Numbered from the stretch's first letter, positions 46,151 through 55,200 are shown. The stretch: DNA of 64,000 bases from Cernens ardua (GCF_051251085.1 NZ_JBPCZH010000002.1:310001-374000), one strand, 5' to 3'. A program made the numbers and translations. Notes: generated by a model from the letters alone, not told the origin.

Positions 46151-46893
46151 GCGGTTTCTCCATTCAGAATCTGGGCAATATGGATGAATTTGAGATCGAG
46201 CCCCAGTCGTTGCGAACAGCCTTTCTGGTGCATTAGGCAGGAGGAATCCGCCGAGACGATATATTCCGCACCTGCCTGTTTATGATCTTTCACTTTGTCG
46301 TTACCCATTCTGACGGATACCGGCTCTTCACCGACAGAGAAAGTTCCTCCGAAACCACAGCATTCATCCGGCCGTTTGGGTTGAACGAATTCGATATCTT
46401 CCACCATGTCCAGCAAGTCCATGGGTTTGGAAAAAAAGGGCTCGTCTATTTCCGACATGGAGGCCGTTCTAAGTGAACGCAGGGTTCCGCAACTATTGTG
46501 CAGACCCACCCGGTGGGGAAAACGCGGTTTCCAAGGCAGTTCTTTCACCTTGAGTACGTCATGAAGAAATTCGACGAGTTCATAGGTATTTTCACGAACA
46601 CGGAGTACGTCGTCGGTTTGTTCTATAGCATCGAGGTTGTCTCGAACATGATGAGTACAACTACCGGAGGGAGAAACGATATAGTCGAAATTGGCAAAGT
46701 TTTTTACAAACAGTCTTTCAGTCGCCGCGGCATCCTTTTGGCATCCGCTATTGGCCATGGGTTGCCCGCAGCAGGTCTGATTGGGAGGATAACTGACCTC
46801 GCAGCCGAGTTTTTCGAGAAGTTCGAGTGTGGCGATACCCACTTCCGGATAGAAGGCATCGATAAAGCACGGTATAAACAACGCTACTTTCAT
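46147..46893 (-). CDS. lutA: LutA/YkgE-type iron-sulfur protein
   Basis: 248 residues with two CCG domains: the first around YPPNQTCCGQPM, the second around RPDECCGFGGTFSV. First gene of lutABC; AAGGG stands before the ATG. LutABC oxidises L-lactate to pyruvate in B. subtilis and supports growth on lactate in many Proteobacteria. Confidence 0.95.
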   Translation of the reverse strand: MKVALFIPCFIDAFYPEVGIATLELLEKLGCEVSYPPNQTCCGQPMANSGCQKDAAATERLFVKNFANFDYIVSPSGSCTHHVRDNLDAIEQTDDVLRVRENTYELVEFLHDVLKVKELPWKPRFPHRVGLHNSCGTLRSLRTASMSEIDEPFFSKPMDLLDMVEDIEFVQPKRPDECCGFGGTFSVGEEPVSVRMGNDKVKDHKQAGAEYIVSADSSCLMHQKGCSQRLGLDLKFIHIAQILNGETA

Positions 46894-47509
46894 GGGATTA
46901 ACCCTTCATAAGCCTGATCACGGTCGATGCCTGTTGGTCAGCGGTGCGCTGATTCAAACATCCTGATTTTAATATATGCTGCTTTTGATATAGGTCGGTT
47001 TACGGACTATTGCTGACGGCCATGTTGCCGCTCATATCAATCGTGATGAATCGATTTGCTATTTACTGGTCGATTGCAAGCCGGTTTTTGGCCGTTTCGG
47101 GGTCACTGCCTGTACTCAGGGGTATTGCCTGTTGTTATGGCATTCCCTGGGGTTCGCACATGAGCCCTTTGTACTGGCTCAGGGAATCGGGCTGCCACAC
47201 CCGGTTGTGGAGTCAGGATAGTTCATTAAGAGAAAATTAGCCTGAATACCATCATTTCATTTAATGATGTCTTCATGAATCATTCCTTTGTTCAATACCT
47301 ACGATAACGTGTATGTTGAATCAAGATATTGGCGGATGGTGTTGGCGGCTATCTTGTAATTACTGAATGTCATGCCATGTTATCGTTACGAAAATAATGA
47401 GTATTCGAATAATCGTTATTCAAACCACCGTTATGTAGCTATTCAAATTACACGTAATTGAACGACAGCTATTCGAACTAGAGTTGATAGAGCCAGAATA
47501 GCTAGTACG
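46894..47509. other. Gene-free stretch upstream of lutA
   Basis: About 615 bases. A frame at 47010-47240 has no ribosome site or family resemblance. From about 47380 the sequence becomes repetitive (TATTCGAA/TATTCAAA segments), leading into the arrays described next. Confidence 0.5.
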
Positions 47510-47554
47510 AAGGTTGTCAAAACGATGGTTGTCAAAACGACGGGTGTCAAAACT
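47510..47554. repeat. Three 15-bp tandem repeats
   Basis: AAGGTTGTCAAAACG, ATGGTTGTCAAAACG and ACGGGTGTCAAAACT lie head to tail. A hairpin, CATGGGTT-actg-AACCCATG, follows at 47556-47575. Confidence 0.9.
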
Positions 47555-47579
47555 GCATGGGTTACTGAACCCATGAGTC

Positions 47580-47726
47580 GCTCTTCATGACGGTGAGCTG
47601 ACAAGGAAGACCTGGATTGTCCATTCCCTCGCACGGCCATGTTTTGAAATGGCACGATCTTGAAGGGCCACGATCTTGAAAGACCACGATCTTGAAAGAC
47701 CATAGCCTTGAATCGCCATGAAGAGC
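47580..47726. repeat. 10-bp inverted repeat bounding a five-unit tandem array
   Basis: GCTCTTCATG (47580-47589) and CATGAAGAGC (47717-47726) are exact reverse complements about 127 bases apart. They enclose the 16-base array, so the whole could fold back or be a small mobile-type unit. Confidence 0.75.
47634..47713. repeat. Five 16-bp degenerate tandem repeats
   Basis: Units starting at 47634, 47650, 47666, 47682 and 47698 share the pattern GGCCACGATCTTGAAA with a few changes. A 16-base period is not a multiple of three, which argues against a coding repeat. It lies only 40 bases past the alsS stop. Confidence 0.9.
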
Positions 47727-47752
47727 AGTAACAAGTAACACAATGCGATGGC

Positions 47753-49483
47753 TTATAACATGTCTGCCAGTGTGCCGTTTGCAACCATCAGTTTGGGGTT
47801 ATCGGCGTAGTCGACGGGGATAGCGACCACTGATGGCCCTTTGGTCTGTATGGCGTCACGCAGGGTATCGTGCAACTCTTCCGCAGAGTTGACAGCAAAC
47901 CCGGCAGCACCCATGGATTCGGCATAGGTTTTGAAATCGATATCACCGAATTCGACACCAGAAGGGCGACCATATTTTTTGTCTTCCTGAATCTTGACCA
48001 TGTTGTAATGATTGTCGATCCAGATAATATGCATAATGTTGCAGCCCAGACGTACCGCGGTTTCAAGCTCCATACTGGATTGCATGAAACTGCCGTCACC
48101 TGAAACAGAGATAATTTTTTCATCCGGACGTACCAATGCCGCTGCAATAGCCCAGGGGAGGGCGACACCCATGGTTTGCTGGCCGTTACTGATCAGTAAC
48201 TGACGTGGTCTGAAGCTGTTCAGGTAGCGCGCAATCCAGATGTGGAAGCTGCCCATGTCCACACACATGGTGACGTTTTCTTCCAGCAGCTGCTGTAGCT
48301 CATTGACAATCTTGAGTGGATGAACGGGGCTACCAGTGACTTTACTGGCTCGTTCGGACAATGCATTGCGTTCTTCATGGATACGTGACAGAAGCTGCTG
48401 CGCGGCGCTGGTGAGTTCACGTGAATCGAGCAGCGGCGTCAGTGCGCTCAGACTTTCAGCAATATCACCAATCACTTCAACCGTTGGCTGGTAGCTGTTA
48501 TCAATCTCGGCTTCGAGTGAATCCAGATGAATCAGGGTGTGCTGATTCTGACCATTCCATTTGAAGGGTTCATACTCGGCCGGATTGTAACCAATGGTAA
48601 GAACAACGTCTGCTTCTTTCAGAAGTTCATCGCCGGGCTGATTGGGCCAGAGGCCAATACGTCCTGTATATAGATTCAGATTTTCGCGTTTGAGGGTACC
48701 TGCTGACTGGAAGGTACCCGTTACGGGCATTTTGCAATGGCTCAACAAGTGGTGAAGCGCTTCTGCATGCGTCGGAACACTGGCTTCCAGGCCAACAAGG
48801 ATAGCCGGTTGTTTGGCATTATTGAGCAGCTTGGCCGCCTCTTCCAATGAAGCCCGACTTCCTGCACCTCGGCGCGGAGAAGTGGCTTTTACCATTTTCT
48901 GATCTGCCACATCGGTATTCATGATGTCATCGGGTAGGGCGAGGAATGCGGCACCGGGGCGTCCACCTTCAGCGATACGCAGCGTATTGGACAATGCTTC
49001 GGAAATAACTTCGGGAGAGGTAATTTCGGCCGAGTGTTTGGTCACTGGTTGAAACAGGCTGACTGTGTCCAGTGTCTGGTGTACCTGTTTCAGGCGGTCA
49101 GACAGTTTAACCACACCTCCCAATGCCAGCATGGGATCGCCTTCCGTATTGGCAGTGACGAGCCCTGTGGTCAGGTTGGTACAACCGGGGCCAGAGGTTA
49201 CCAGTGCCACTCCGGCTTTGCCTGTCAAACGACCCACGGCACCGGCCATAAAGGCAGCATTTGCTTCGTGGCGAGTAACGACAGTGGTAATGGAGGAGTC
49301 TTCAAGCGCATCAAAAACACGGTCAACCTTCGCACCGGGAATGCCGAAAACCCACTTTACGCCATGGGCTTCAAGCTGGCGAATAATGAGATCGGCCCCA
49401 CTGGTACGTGGTTTTGAACCCAGTGCCTGCCCTGTTTTTTCACCCTTTGTATTTGAAACTGTATTCGAAATTATATCTGACAT
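47753..49483 (-). CDS. alsS: Acetolactate synthase, catabolic type
   Basis: Thiamine-diphosphate enzyme joining two pyruvates to 2-acetolactate. 576 residues from the ATG at 49483. Family blocks: GVKWVFGIPGAKVDRVFDAL, the catalytic Glu in TRHEANAAFMAGA, GPGCTNLTTGLVTANTEGDP, and the ThDP motif GDGSFMQSSMELETAV followed by NHYNMV. The absence of the FAD-type ilvB features and its pairing with acetolactate decarboxylase mark it as the AlsS/BudB type. It follows alsD by about 155 bases. Confidence 0.94.
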   Translation of the reverse strand: MSDIISNTVSNTKGEKTGQALGSKPRTSGADLIIRQLEAHGVKWVFGIPGAKVDRVFDALEDSSITTVVTRHEANAAFMAGAVGRLTGKAGVALVTSGPGCTNLTTGLVTANTEGDPMLALGGVVKLSDRLKQVHQTLDTVSLFQPVTKHSAEITSPEVISEALSNTLRIAEGGRPGAAFLALPDDIMNTDVADQKMVKATSPRRGAGSRASLEEAAKLLNNAKQPAILVGLEASVPTHAEALHHLLSHCKMPVTGTFQSAGTLKRENLNLYTGRIGLWPNQPGDELLKEADVVLTIGYNPAEYEPFKWNGQNQHTLIHLDSLEAEIDNSYQPTVEVIGDIAESLSALTPLLDSRELTSAAQQLLSRIHEERNALSERASKVTGSPVHPLKIVNELQQLLEENVTMCVDMGSFHIWIARYLNSFRPRQLLISNGQQTMGVALPWAIAAALVRPDEKIISVSGDGSFMQSSMELETAVRLGCNIMHIIWIDNHYNMVKIQEDKKYGRPSGVEFGDIDFKTYAESMGAAGFAVNSAEELHDTLRDAIQTKGPSVVAIPVDYADNPKLMVANGTLADML

Positions 49484-49638
49484 TTCTTGACCCGTACTAT
49501 GTCTATTTGACACTCACGTTCAATGACTGTGTCTTCCTGAATAGTGAATTCAACAGCAGATTTTGAACGTGTTTGCCTATGACGATACTCATGAGAGCAT
49601 CGCCATAATGTTTAAGAAAGAAGTCGAGAGTCTTTGGA

Positions 49639-50430
49639 TCAGGCTTCGGCTTTACGAATGGCTGCGTCAATATCTTCAGGATAGAGATCAGCGTTCAGGA
49701 AGTCCTGATTGCCGGGTAGATCTATGCGAAGTTTACTGACGATACCGAGCTGCAATCTGGCATTCTTCAAGCGGTATTCGAGGACGTGTCCGCCCCCATC
49801 ACGCTTATCAGAGATATAGTGGATGTGGTAGCCAGCGACATTGACACCTTGCAGGTAGGGCGGACATCTGAACCCGATCATGGTGCCGTGAGTGTCATTG
49901 AAATCGAACGTGGGCTGTTCTGCGATGGCTTCCAGCATGGGCTTGTACGGACGTTCCTGACGCGGAACGGTACGTGTCCTGACCAGTTCGAATTCGCCAT
50001 CCAGTCGAATGGCACAAAACAGATTGGGAGAGGGAACAAGCTTGTCGATGAGCGTTTCCACGTCTTCGTGAGTCATGGATTCTTCAAGTTCAAGCTCGAC
50101 GGTTGGGCGAAACCACGTCACTACAGCGAAGGGGGTCTGCTGGTCTTCGGATGTCTCGCTGGCGGAGCCATCCGAACGCAGCTGATAGGATTCCTTGTCA
50201 AAGGCAATGAGCTCGCCATCGAGGTCATTAAAGGTTCCCAGGCCGAAATCACCATGGGTAAACAGTTCTTTTAACGTGGTATCTCCTTCGTATACACCCG
50301 CAATCAACCCGCTCATCAGAGAGGTTTGATACACTTCAATATCAGTAGCCGGTGCGAGTGAGTGCTCCGGATTGTTGGCCATATAGCTGGCAGCAATCTG
50401 TTCAGCACAATTACAAGTGGTATTGGTCAT
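49639..50430 (-). CDS. alsD: Alpha-acetolactate decarboxylase
   Basis: 263 residues. Converts acetolactate to acetoin with a zinc ion; the ligands are in GYHIHYISDKRDGGGHV (two His then a third), and the Glu-containing GDFGLGTFNDLDGEL block is typical. No signal peptide. First gene of the alsD-alsS unit, divergent from a LysR regulator. Confidence 0.96.
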   Translation of the reverse strand: MTNTTCNCAEQIAASYMANNPEHSLAPATDIEVYQTSLMSGLIAGVYEGDTTLKELFTHGDFGLGTFNDLDGELIAFDKESYQLRSDGSASETSEDQQTPFAVVTWFRPTVELELEESMTHEDVETLIDKLVPSPNLFCAIRLDGEFELVRTRTVPRQERPYKPMLEAIAEQPTFDFNDTHGTMIGFRCPPYLQGVNVAGYHIHYISDKRDGGGHVLEYRLKNARLQLGIVSKLRIDLPGNQDFLNADLYPEDIDAAIRKAEA

Positions 50431-50512
50431 AACATAAGCCCAATCAAATGTGTCCGCCCTTGATAAACATCGTCAAGGATTTTGTTATGGGAATATTATG
50501 GGATTTCTCGTG

Positions 50513-50527
50513 ATATTAGTCCAATAT
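50513..50527. promoter_or_regulatory. Possible LysR-type site in the alsD-regulator gap
   Basis: ATATT-agtcc-AATAT is a short dyad of the T-N11-A kind bound by LysR regulators, in the 128-base gap between divergent genes. Confidence 0.4.
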
Positions 50528-50558
50528 ATAGATTGTACGTTTTTGAGATTTTTTTGAT

Positions 50559-51473
50559 ATGGATCTAAGGCAGCTGAAATATTTCCTCGCCGTTGCTGAA
50601 ACACTGCACTTTACGCGAGCCGCTGAGCATTTGGGGATAGCTCAACCTCCTTTAAGCCAGCAGATTCGCAAACTGGAAGATGAAGTGGGCGCGCAGCTTT
50701 TTCATCGCTTGAGCCGTGGTGTGGAGCTGACTGAAGCGGGTAAGCGTTTACAGGAAGATGCGCGTCACGTGATTGAGTCAGCTGATCAAGCCATGATCAA
50801 TGCTCAACGTGCTGCGCGGGGGATTACGGGGCGAATCCGACTGGGTTTTGCCTCGTCCTCTGTGTTCCATTCCAATATCGCATTGGCTTTGCGCGTCTTT
50901 CGCTCTCGTTATCCTTCTGTTGAACTTTCCCCCCATGAAAGCGATTCACCCTCACTGGTGGAGGCTGTATGTGAAAGCCGACTGGATGCGGCATTCGTAC
51001 GTTTACCCAGCCTGAGAGATGATCTGCGCTACGATATAGTGGCTCGTGAGCCATTGCGCTGGGTACTTCCTGCAGAGCACCCGTTGGCGGGGGCCGAATC
51101 GGTGTCACCCGTGGATGTCATGCAGGATCCACTGATCATGTCTCCCTCCTGGACGAGCCCGGCACTGTATGAAACGCTGCTGAATGTCTATCGTGAATCG
51201 GGGATCGAACCTCAACTCGCACAGGAAGCCCCTCAGGTTTCTTCGTGCCCTTATTTGGTAGCCAGTGGCTTTGGCATTAGCCTGATTCCGCAGTCGGTAT
51301 GTCAGGTTCGTCATGAAGGCGTCAGTTATCCGGCTCTGAATCCTCATTCTCCCTTGATTGACATTGTTTTGGTAACACGTCGTTTCGAACATTCGCCTAC
51401 TATTCGTAACATGGCCAATGTTGTTCATCATGAGTTCCATGAGCAATTCAAAGAGGCTGAACGAACTGCTTGA
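50559..51473 (+). CDS. alsR: LysR-type regulator, AlsR/BudR-like
   Basis: 304 residues. N-terminal HTH: MDLRQLKYFLAVAETLHFTRAAEHLGIAQPPLSQQIRKLE; the rest is a periplasmic-binding-like effector domain. Divergent placement next to alsD-alsS is that of AlsR, which activates acetoin genes in response to acetate or acidity in Bacillus. The assignment rests on context; LysR proteins are hard to tell apart. Confidence 0.8.
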   Translation: MDLRQLKYFLAVAETLHFTRAAEHLGIAQPPLSQQIRKLEDEVGAQLFHRLSRGVELTEAGKRLQEDARHVIESADQAMINAQRAARGITGRIRLGFASSSVFHSNIALALRVFRSRYPSVELSPHESDSPSLVEAVCESRLDAAFVRLPSLRDDLRYDIVAREPLRWVLPAEHPLAGAESVSPVDVMQDPLIMSPSWTSPALYETLLNVYRESGIEPQLAQEAPQVSSCPYLVASGFGISLIPQSVCQVRHEGVSYPALNPHSPLIDIVLVTRRFEHSPTIRNMANVVHHEFHEQFKEAERTA

Positions 51474-51568
51474 GAGCCTGGAGAGGCATGTTCAGGCAAA
51501 TGGCGCGTAGAGATGTGGCTGGCTGAATTGCCTGGCGTGCAGCTGTGGCAATACAGGAGGTGTGTGAG

Positions 51569-53089
51569 ATGATCCATTCCCCGAAAAAGCGCGCCGCAAC
51601 CATGTTGGAAGGGCACTCTTCGGACAAACAGGCAGTGAAGAGGCAAAAGGGCGCTTTGACACTGGAGAAGCAGGGCCTCGAGTGTATCTCGGAAGAACAG
51701 CGTACTGCTCGGCCTGCCCAGCTCTTCTGGCCCTGGTTCTCATCGAATGTTTCTGTGTTCAGCATGAGTTATGGCGCCTTTCTCTTAGGGTTTGGGATTT
51801 CCCCCTTGCAAGCTATCCTTGCGGGTGTCGTTGGCATCGTGATTAGTTTTTTGCTCTGTGGATTGGTCAGCATTGCGGGTAAACGTGCGAGTGTTCCCAC
51901 GATGGTTTTGTCACGGGCGACCTTCGGTGTATATGGTCAGCGGATTGCGGGTGTCATTTCATGGATGACATCATTGGGTTGGGAAACCTTTCTGGCCATC
52001 GCTGCTGTATTGGCAACGGCGACAGTCTTCGAGGCATTGGGCTGGGGGCATGGGAAGCCTATATTATTAGTGGCGACGTTGGTCGTCGCAGGTGTCATCA
52101 CCCTTATGGCGGTATTGGGCTATCACGCCATTATGCGGTTACAGGCAGTTCTGACCTGGGTCACTGGTATCGCTACGGTTATTTTTCTCTTGTTGATCTT
52201 TCCTGATATTCATTGGGAAACACTGCGTCAGCAGACATCTTCTGGCCCGTTGTCGGCAGTTATCGGTGCGAGTGTCATGACCATGACGGGGTTTGGTCTT
52301 GGGTGGATAAATATCGCTGCCGACTGGACACGGTACCAGTCCCGCAAGGCGAACGATGGTGCTATCGTTTTCTGGAATGTAATAGGGGGCTCTACAGCGC
52401 CGATAGTGCTTGTCATTGCAGGAACGTTGCTCGCAGGCTCTTCTGAAGCGCTTTCACGACATATGGGTAATGATCCTGTGGGTACGCTGGTCTCGTTGTT
52501 ACCCATATGGGCGCTTATCCCTTTTTGGATCATTGCCTTGCTGACATTGGTGTCGGGTGCAGTGCTCGGCATTTATTCATCCGGCCTGACATTGTTGAGC
52601 CTCGGTTTGCGTGTATCACGGCCCTGGGCGGCAGGTATTGATGCCATGTTGCTCACACTGGGGACCTTAGGTGTCGTTTTCTTTTCAACAGGCTTTCTTG
52701 CACCTTTTCAGAGCTTTTTGCTGACTCTGGGCGTGCCTCTGGCGGGGTGGGCCGGCCTGGTTATGGCTGATACGTTATGTAGAAAGTCACCTTATCAGAC
52801 ACAGGCTTTTTATGACCCCCAAGGACTTTATGGCCGCTATGATTTCTGTGCACTCGCCATTCTATCGGTAGCCTCTCTTACTGGATGGGGTCTGGTAGTG
52901 AATGGATTTTCAACACAAGCTCACTGGAATGATTGGCAAGGGTATTTACTTTGGTTGGTGGGCGGCAAGAGTGCACTTTGGGCCTCAGCCAATGTCGGGG
53001 TGCCTGTCGCGTTAGTCATTGGCATGGCAGGAGGGCTTTTTCTCGGAAGAAGAAAAATTGTTTGGCAAGAGCGCACAGGGCATTATTAA
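51569..53089 (+). CDS. NCS1-family nucleobase/allantoin-type permease
   Basis: 506 residues with about 12 membrane segments. The family blocks WPWFSSNVSVFSMSYGAFLL (near residue 50), RATFGVYGQR and the NIAADWTRYQ pattern (Asp-Trp-x-Arg-Tyr) are clear. NCS1 carriers import cytosine, hydantoins, allantoin or thiamine precursors with Na+ or H+; the substrate is unknown here. AGGAGGT precedes the ATG at 51569. A hydrophilic N-terminus of 45 residues is longer than usual. Confidence 0.9.
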   Translation: MIHSPKKRAATMLEGHSSDKQAVKRQKGALTLEKQGLECISEEQRTARPAQLFWPWFSSNVSVFSMSYGAFLLGFGISPLQAILAGVVGIVISFLLCGLVSIAGKRASVPTMVLSRATFGVYGQRIAGVISWMTSLGWETFLAIAAVLATATVFEALGWGHGKPILLVATLVVAGVITLMAVLGYHAIMRLQAVLTWVTGIATVIFLLLIFPDIHWETLRQQTSSGPLSAVIGASVMTMTGFGLGWINIAADWTRYQSRKANDGAIVFWNVIGGSTAPIVLVIAGTLLAGSSEALSRHMGNDPVGTLVSLLPIWALIPFWIIALLTLVSGAVLGIYSSGLTLLSLGLRVSRPWAAGIDAMLLTLGTLGVVFFSTGFLAPFQSFLLTLGVPLAGWAGLVMADTLCRKSPYQTQAFYDPQGLYGRYDFCALAILSVASLTGWGLVVNGFSTQAHWNDWQGYLLWLVGGKSALWASANVGVPVALVIGMAGGLFLGRRKIVWQERTGHY

Positions 53090-53103
53090 ATTAATATTAG
53101 AAT

Positions 53104-53122
53104 AAAACCGGAATTTGGTTTT
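53104..53122 (+). terminator. Short hairpin after the NCS1 permease
   Basis: AAAACC-ggaattt-GGTTTTT, a weak terminator. Confidence 0.4.
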
Positions 53123-53301
53123 TACTTTAATTCTGTAGTAGTAGGTTGCTTAATAAATGCTTATATAATAGGCCTTCTTTAATATATATAGTCATCTGAT
53201 AGTTATCGGTATTTTAGCGTGAGAAGTGTTATAAAAAACTATTGTATTGAGTATCCCAATGTACACGGATTATTGATGCACTTTTCACAGTAAGCCATTA
53301 C

Positions 53302-53334
53302 AAAAACGCCGGTGAAATATTCCCCGGCGTTTTT
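53302..53334 (-). terminator. Terminator of the double-glycine peptide gene
   Basis: AAAAACGCCGG (53302-53312) pairs exactly with CCGGCGTTTTT (53324-53334). It lies 11 bases past the stop of the small minus-strand gene and is symmetric, so it works in both directions. Confidence 0.92.
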
Positions 53335-53344
53335 GTTATCAAGA

Positions 53345-53548
53345 TCAATACCACAAGCTTAAGGATCTGTAGCCTTCAACACTAGAGTCTTGTGGAGGGT
53401 ATTGTATATCAGATGGTGAGCCGCCTCCCGGTTGAATGGCGGTGTTACCATAACTGTTGGCTACCTGTTGGGTTGTGGCTTTTGGAGCCTCTGCGCTTGT
53501 AGTGCCACCGGCGACTGCCTTTAGTTCAGTATGATTCAGCTCTTTCAT
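53345..53548 (-). CDS. Small peptide with double-glycine leader (bacteriocin/microcin-like precursor)
   Basis: 67 residues. The N-terminus MKELNHTELKAVAGG fits the double-glycine leader pattern (spaced Leu/Val, Glu-Leu pair, GG end) that C39-peptidase transporters cleave. The predicted 52-residue product starts TTSAEAPK, contains a Gly/Ser/Pro-rich middle and ends SLSLWY. AGAGG precedes the ATG by 9 bases and a strong terminator follows the stop. No exporter, immunity or modification gene is visible nearby. It could also be a signalling or other exported peptide; the leader is the solid part. Confidence 0.65.
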   Translation of the reverse strand: MKELNHTELKAVAGGTTSAEAPKATTQQVANSYGNTAIQPGGGSPSDIQYPPQDSSVEGYRSLSLWY

Positions 53549-54013
53549 TTATCATTACCTCTTGTGCAACAATAATGGGATTAAATTCATGGTGTTAAGA
53601 TAAACATAACAATTCCACGAACTAACCATACCTGCAATATGTGGTATCCAAATTGCACATTGGAGTATAGAAAATATTTGAAAAGATGAAAATAATTATC
53701 ATTGCCGTAAGAATAATAATAACCTATTGAAAAGACAGTATGTTATTGGTTCAGCCATGAGGTTATACATAAAAAATCTAAGGGAGAATGATAGGTATGC
53801 AATCTATATTATTAATATTTGATTAATGAATAACGGTAAAAGACGGATGACAGAAGTGTGGGTGGGGTACGATTCGCTTTTGTAGGATGCTTGTGCGTAT
53901 GAGAAATTATATGCGGAGTATGTTAGGCAGATTATTTTATCTTGCCAATTTATCGATATTCGATAGGCGAGTATATAGAATGCCTTTGAGAATAAGGCGA
54001 GAGGCAAAAATGG
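53549..54013. other. AT-rich stretch beside the tRNA-Asn pair
   Basis: About 465 bases, visibly richer in A and T than the flanks. A minus-strand frame at 53804-54007 shows no family resemblance. It may hold the promoter of the double-glycine peptide gene. No repeat of the tRNA end that would mark an integration site was found here. Confidence 0.5.
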
Positions 54014-54089
54014 TGGCTCCCCGAACAGGACTCGAACCTGTGACCCAATGATTAACAGTCATTTGCTCTACCAACTGAGCTATCGGGGA
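54014..54089 (-). tRNA. tRNA-Asn (anticodon GTT), copy 1
   Basis: 76 bases on the minus strand with encoded CCA. TCCCCGA pairs with TCGGGGA; the anticodon arm reads GACTGTTAATC with GTT; the T-loop is TTCGAGT. Confidence 0.97.
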
Positions 54090-54134
54090 ATAGAGATATG
54101 CGATGAAAAACAATTCATCGTTGTAGATTGTACT

Positions 54135-54210
54135 TGGCTCCCCGAACAGGACTCGAACCTGTGACCCAATGATTAACAGTCATTTGCTCTACCAACTGAG
54201 CTATCGGGGA
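54135..54210 (-). tRNA. tRNA-Asn (anticodon GTT), copy 2
   Basis: Identical to the other Asn gene, 45 bases upstream of it on the minus strand. It is the first transcribed, directly behind the promoter at 54231-54258. Confidence 0.97.
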
Positions 54211-54230
54211 ACTTCCTAAGTACGCGGCGT

Positions 54231-54258
54231 AGTATACAGGGCTAATCTTGTACGTCAA
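54231..54258 (-). promoter_or_regulatory. Promoter of the tRNA-Asn pair
   Basis: On the minus strand TTGACG (54258-54253), a 16-base spacer and TATACT (54236-54231), followed by a GC-rich discriminator (ACGCCGCG). Confidence 0.85.
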
Positions 54259-54414
54259 TACCCGGAATAAAATTCTTTATCTTCTTGTTCCTTAAGGAGT
54301 TAATTTAAACTTTTGTTGTCTCTACTTTTACAGCTTATGCATTTCCTGTTTCACTGAAGGAACATTGGCAGGTTCACTCAGGTATGCAGTTTTATCATCA
54401 ATCAAGGAGACAGC

Positions 54415-55200
54415 ATGACTTCCCTTATCCGCCTTCCCATGCGTAATGTGATCGCAGCAGCGTTGATCGGTTCGGCTGCTTTTATGGCGCAATCAGCGCT
54501 TGCCGATTCCCCGAATCAGATCCATGTCAGTGCGCAGGGCTCTGTAAATGTTCCGCCTGACATGGCGACGCTGAATGCAAATCTTGAAGAACAGACACCT
54601 GGCGTTCCCCGTGACAGTAGCAATGGGGTTGATGCACAGGCATTGACGAAGGCGAGAAACCAGCTTGAACACCGTTTCAGTGGCTTATATCAGAAAATTC
54701 GGGCAGCAGGCATTCCTGAAAAGGATATCCAAGCGGGTTCGCTAACGGTTCAGCAGGATCAATATTCAGTTAATCAGTCCAGTGATTCGAAAAACAGTAC
54801 CCCAATGGTAAGAACCCGGTTGAGTCGTCCGCTGACGCTAACCATCCATGATCTGGACAAAGTGCCCGCGGTGTTGAATGCCCTGACGGCCGCAGGTGTG
54901 AATCAGCTTTCCGGGGTCAATTATGGGTTATCCCATCCTGAAAAGGCTCAGGATGAAGCATTACATCAGGCTGTTGCCCGTGCGCTGGATAAGGCGCGCA
55001 TCATGGCGAGTACTCTTGGGGTTTCATTGGGTGATGTCATGAATGTGGAACAGGAAGGAGGGCAAATTTATCATCCCATGATGATGATGGCGCGCAGTGC
55101 CGCTCCTGCACAGGCCGATGGCAATGCTCCCGCGGACTATCATCAGGGTGAAATCAATCAGAAAACCACGGTGAATATTGTCTGGGGAATACGTCAATAA
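54415..55200 (+). CDS. SIMPL-domain (DUF541) exported protein
   Basis: 261 residues. A signal peptide (AALIGSAAFMAQSALADS) is followed by the SIMPL fold: IHVSAQGSVNVPPDMATLN, then LTAAGVNQLSGVNYGLSHPEKAQDEAL and the C-terminal VNIVWGIRQ. Related YggE of E. coli affects oxidative stress tolerance; the function is otherwise unclear. CAAGGAG stands before the ATG. It converges on the next gene through a shared terminator. Confidence 0.92.
   Translation: MTSLIRLPMRNVIAAALIGSAAFMAQSALADSPNQIHVSAQGSVNVPPDMATLNANLEEQTPGVPRDSSNGVDAQALTKARNQLEHRFSGLYQKIRAAGIPEKDIQAGSLTVQQDQYSVNQSSDSKNSTPMVRTRLSRPLTLTIHDLDKVPAVLNALTAAGVNQLSGVNYGLSHPEKAQDEALHQAVARALDKARIMASTLGVSLGDVMNVEQEGGQIYHPMMMMARSAAPAQADGNAPADYHQGEINQKTTVNIVWGIRQ

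Noticed and set aside
47510..47713. CRISPR array
   Set aside because: Units are only 15-16 bases, directly adjacent with no spacers, and no cas genes are present.
47443..47784. Minus-strand frame of 113 codons over the repeat array
   Set aside because: Overlaps alsS, and the 16-base repeat period would shift frame each unit, so it is not a selected coding repeat.
53804..54007. 67-codon minus-strand frame beside the tRNA-Asn genes
   Set aside because: AT-rich chance frame without a ribosome site or similarity.
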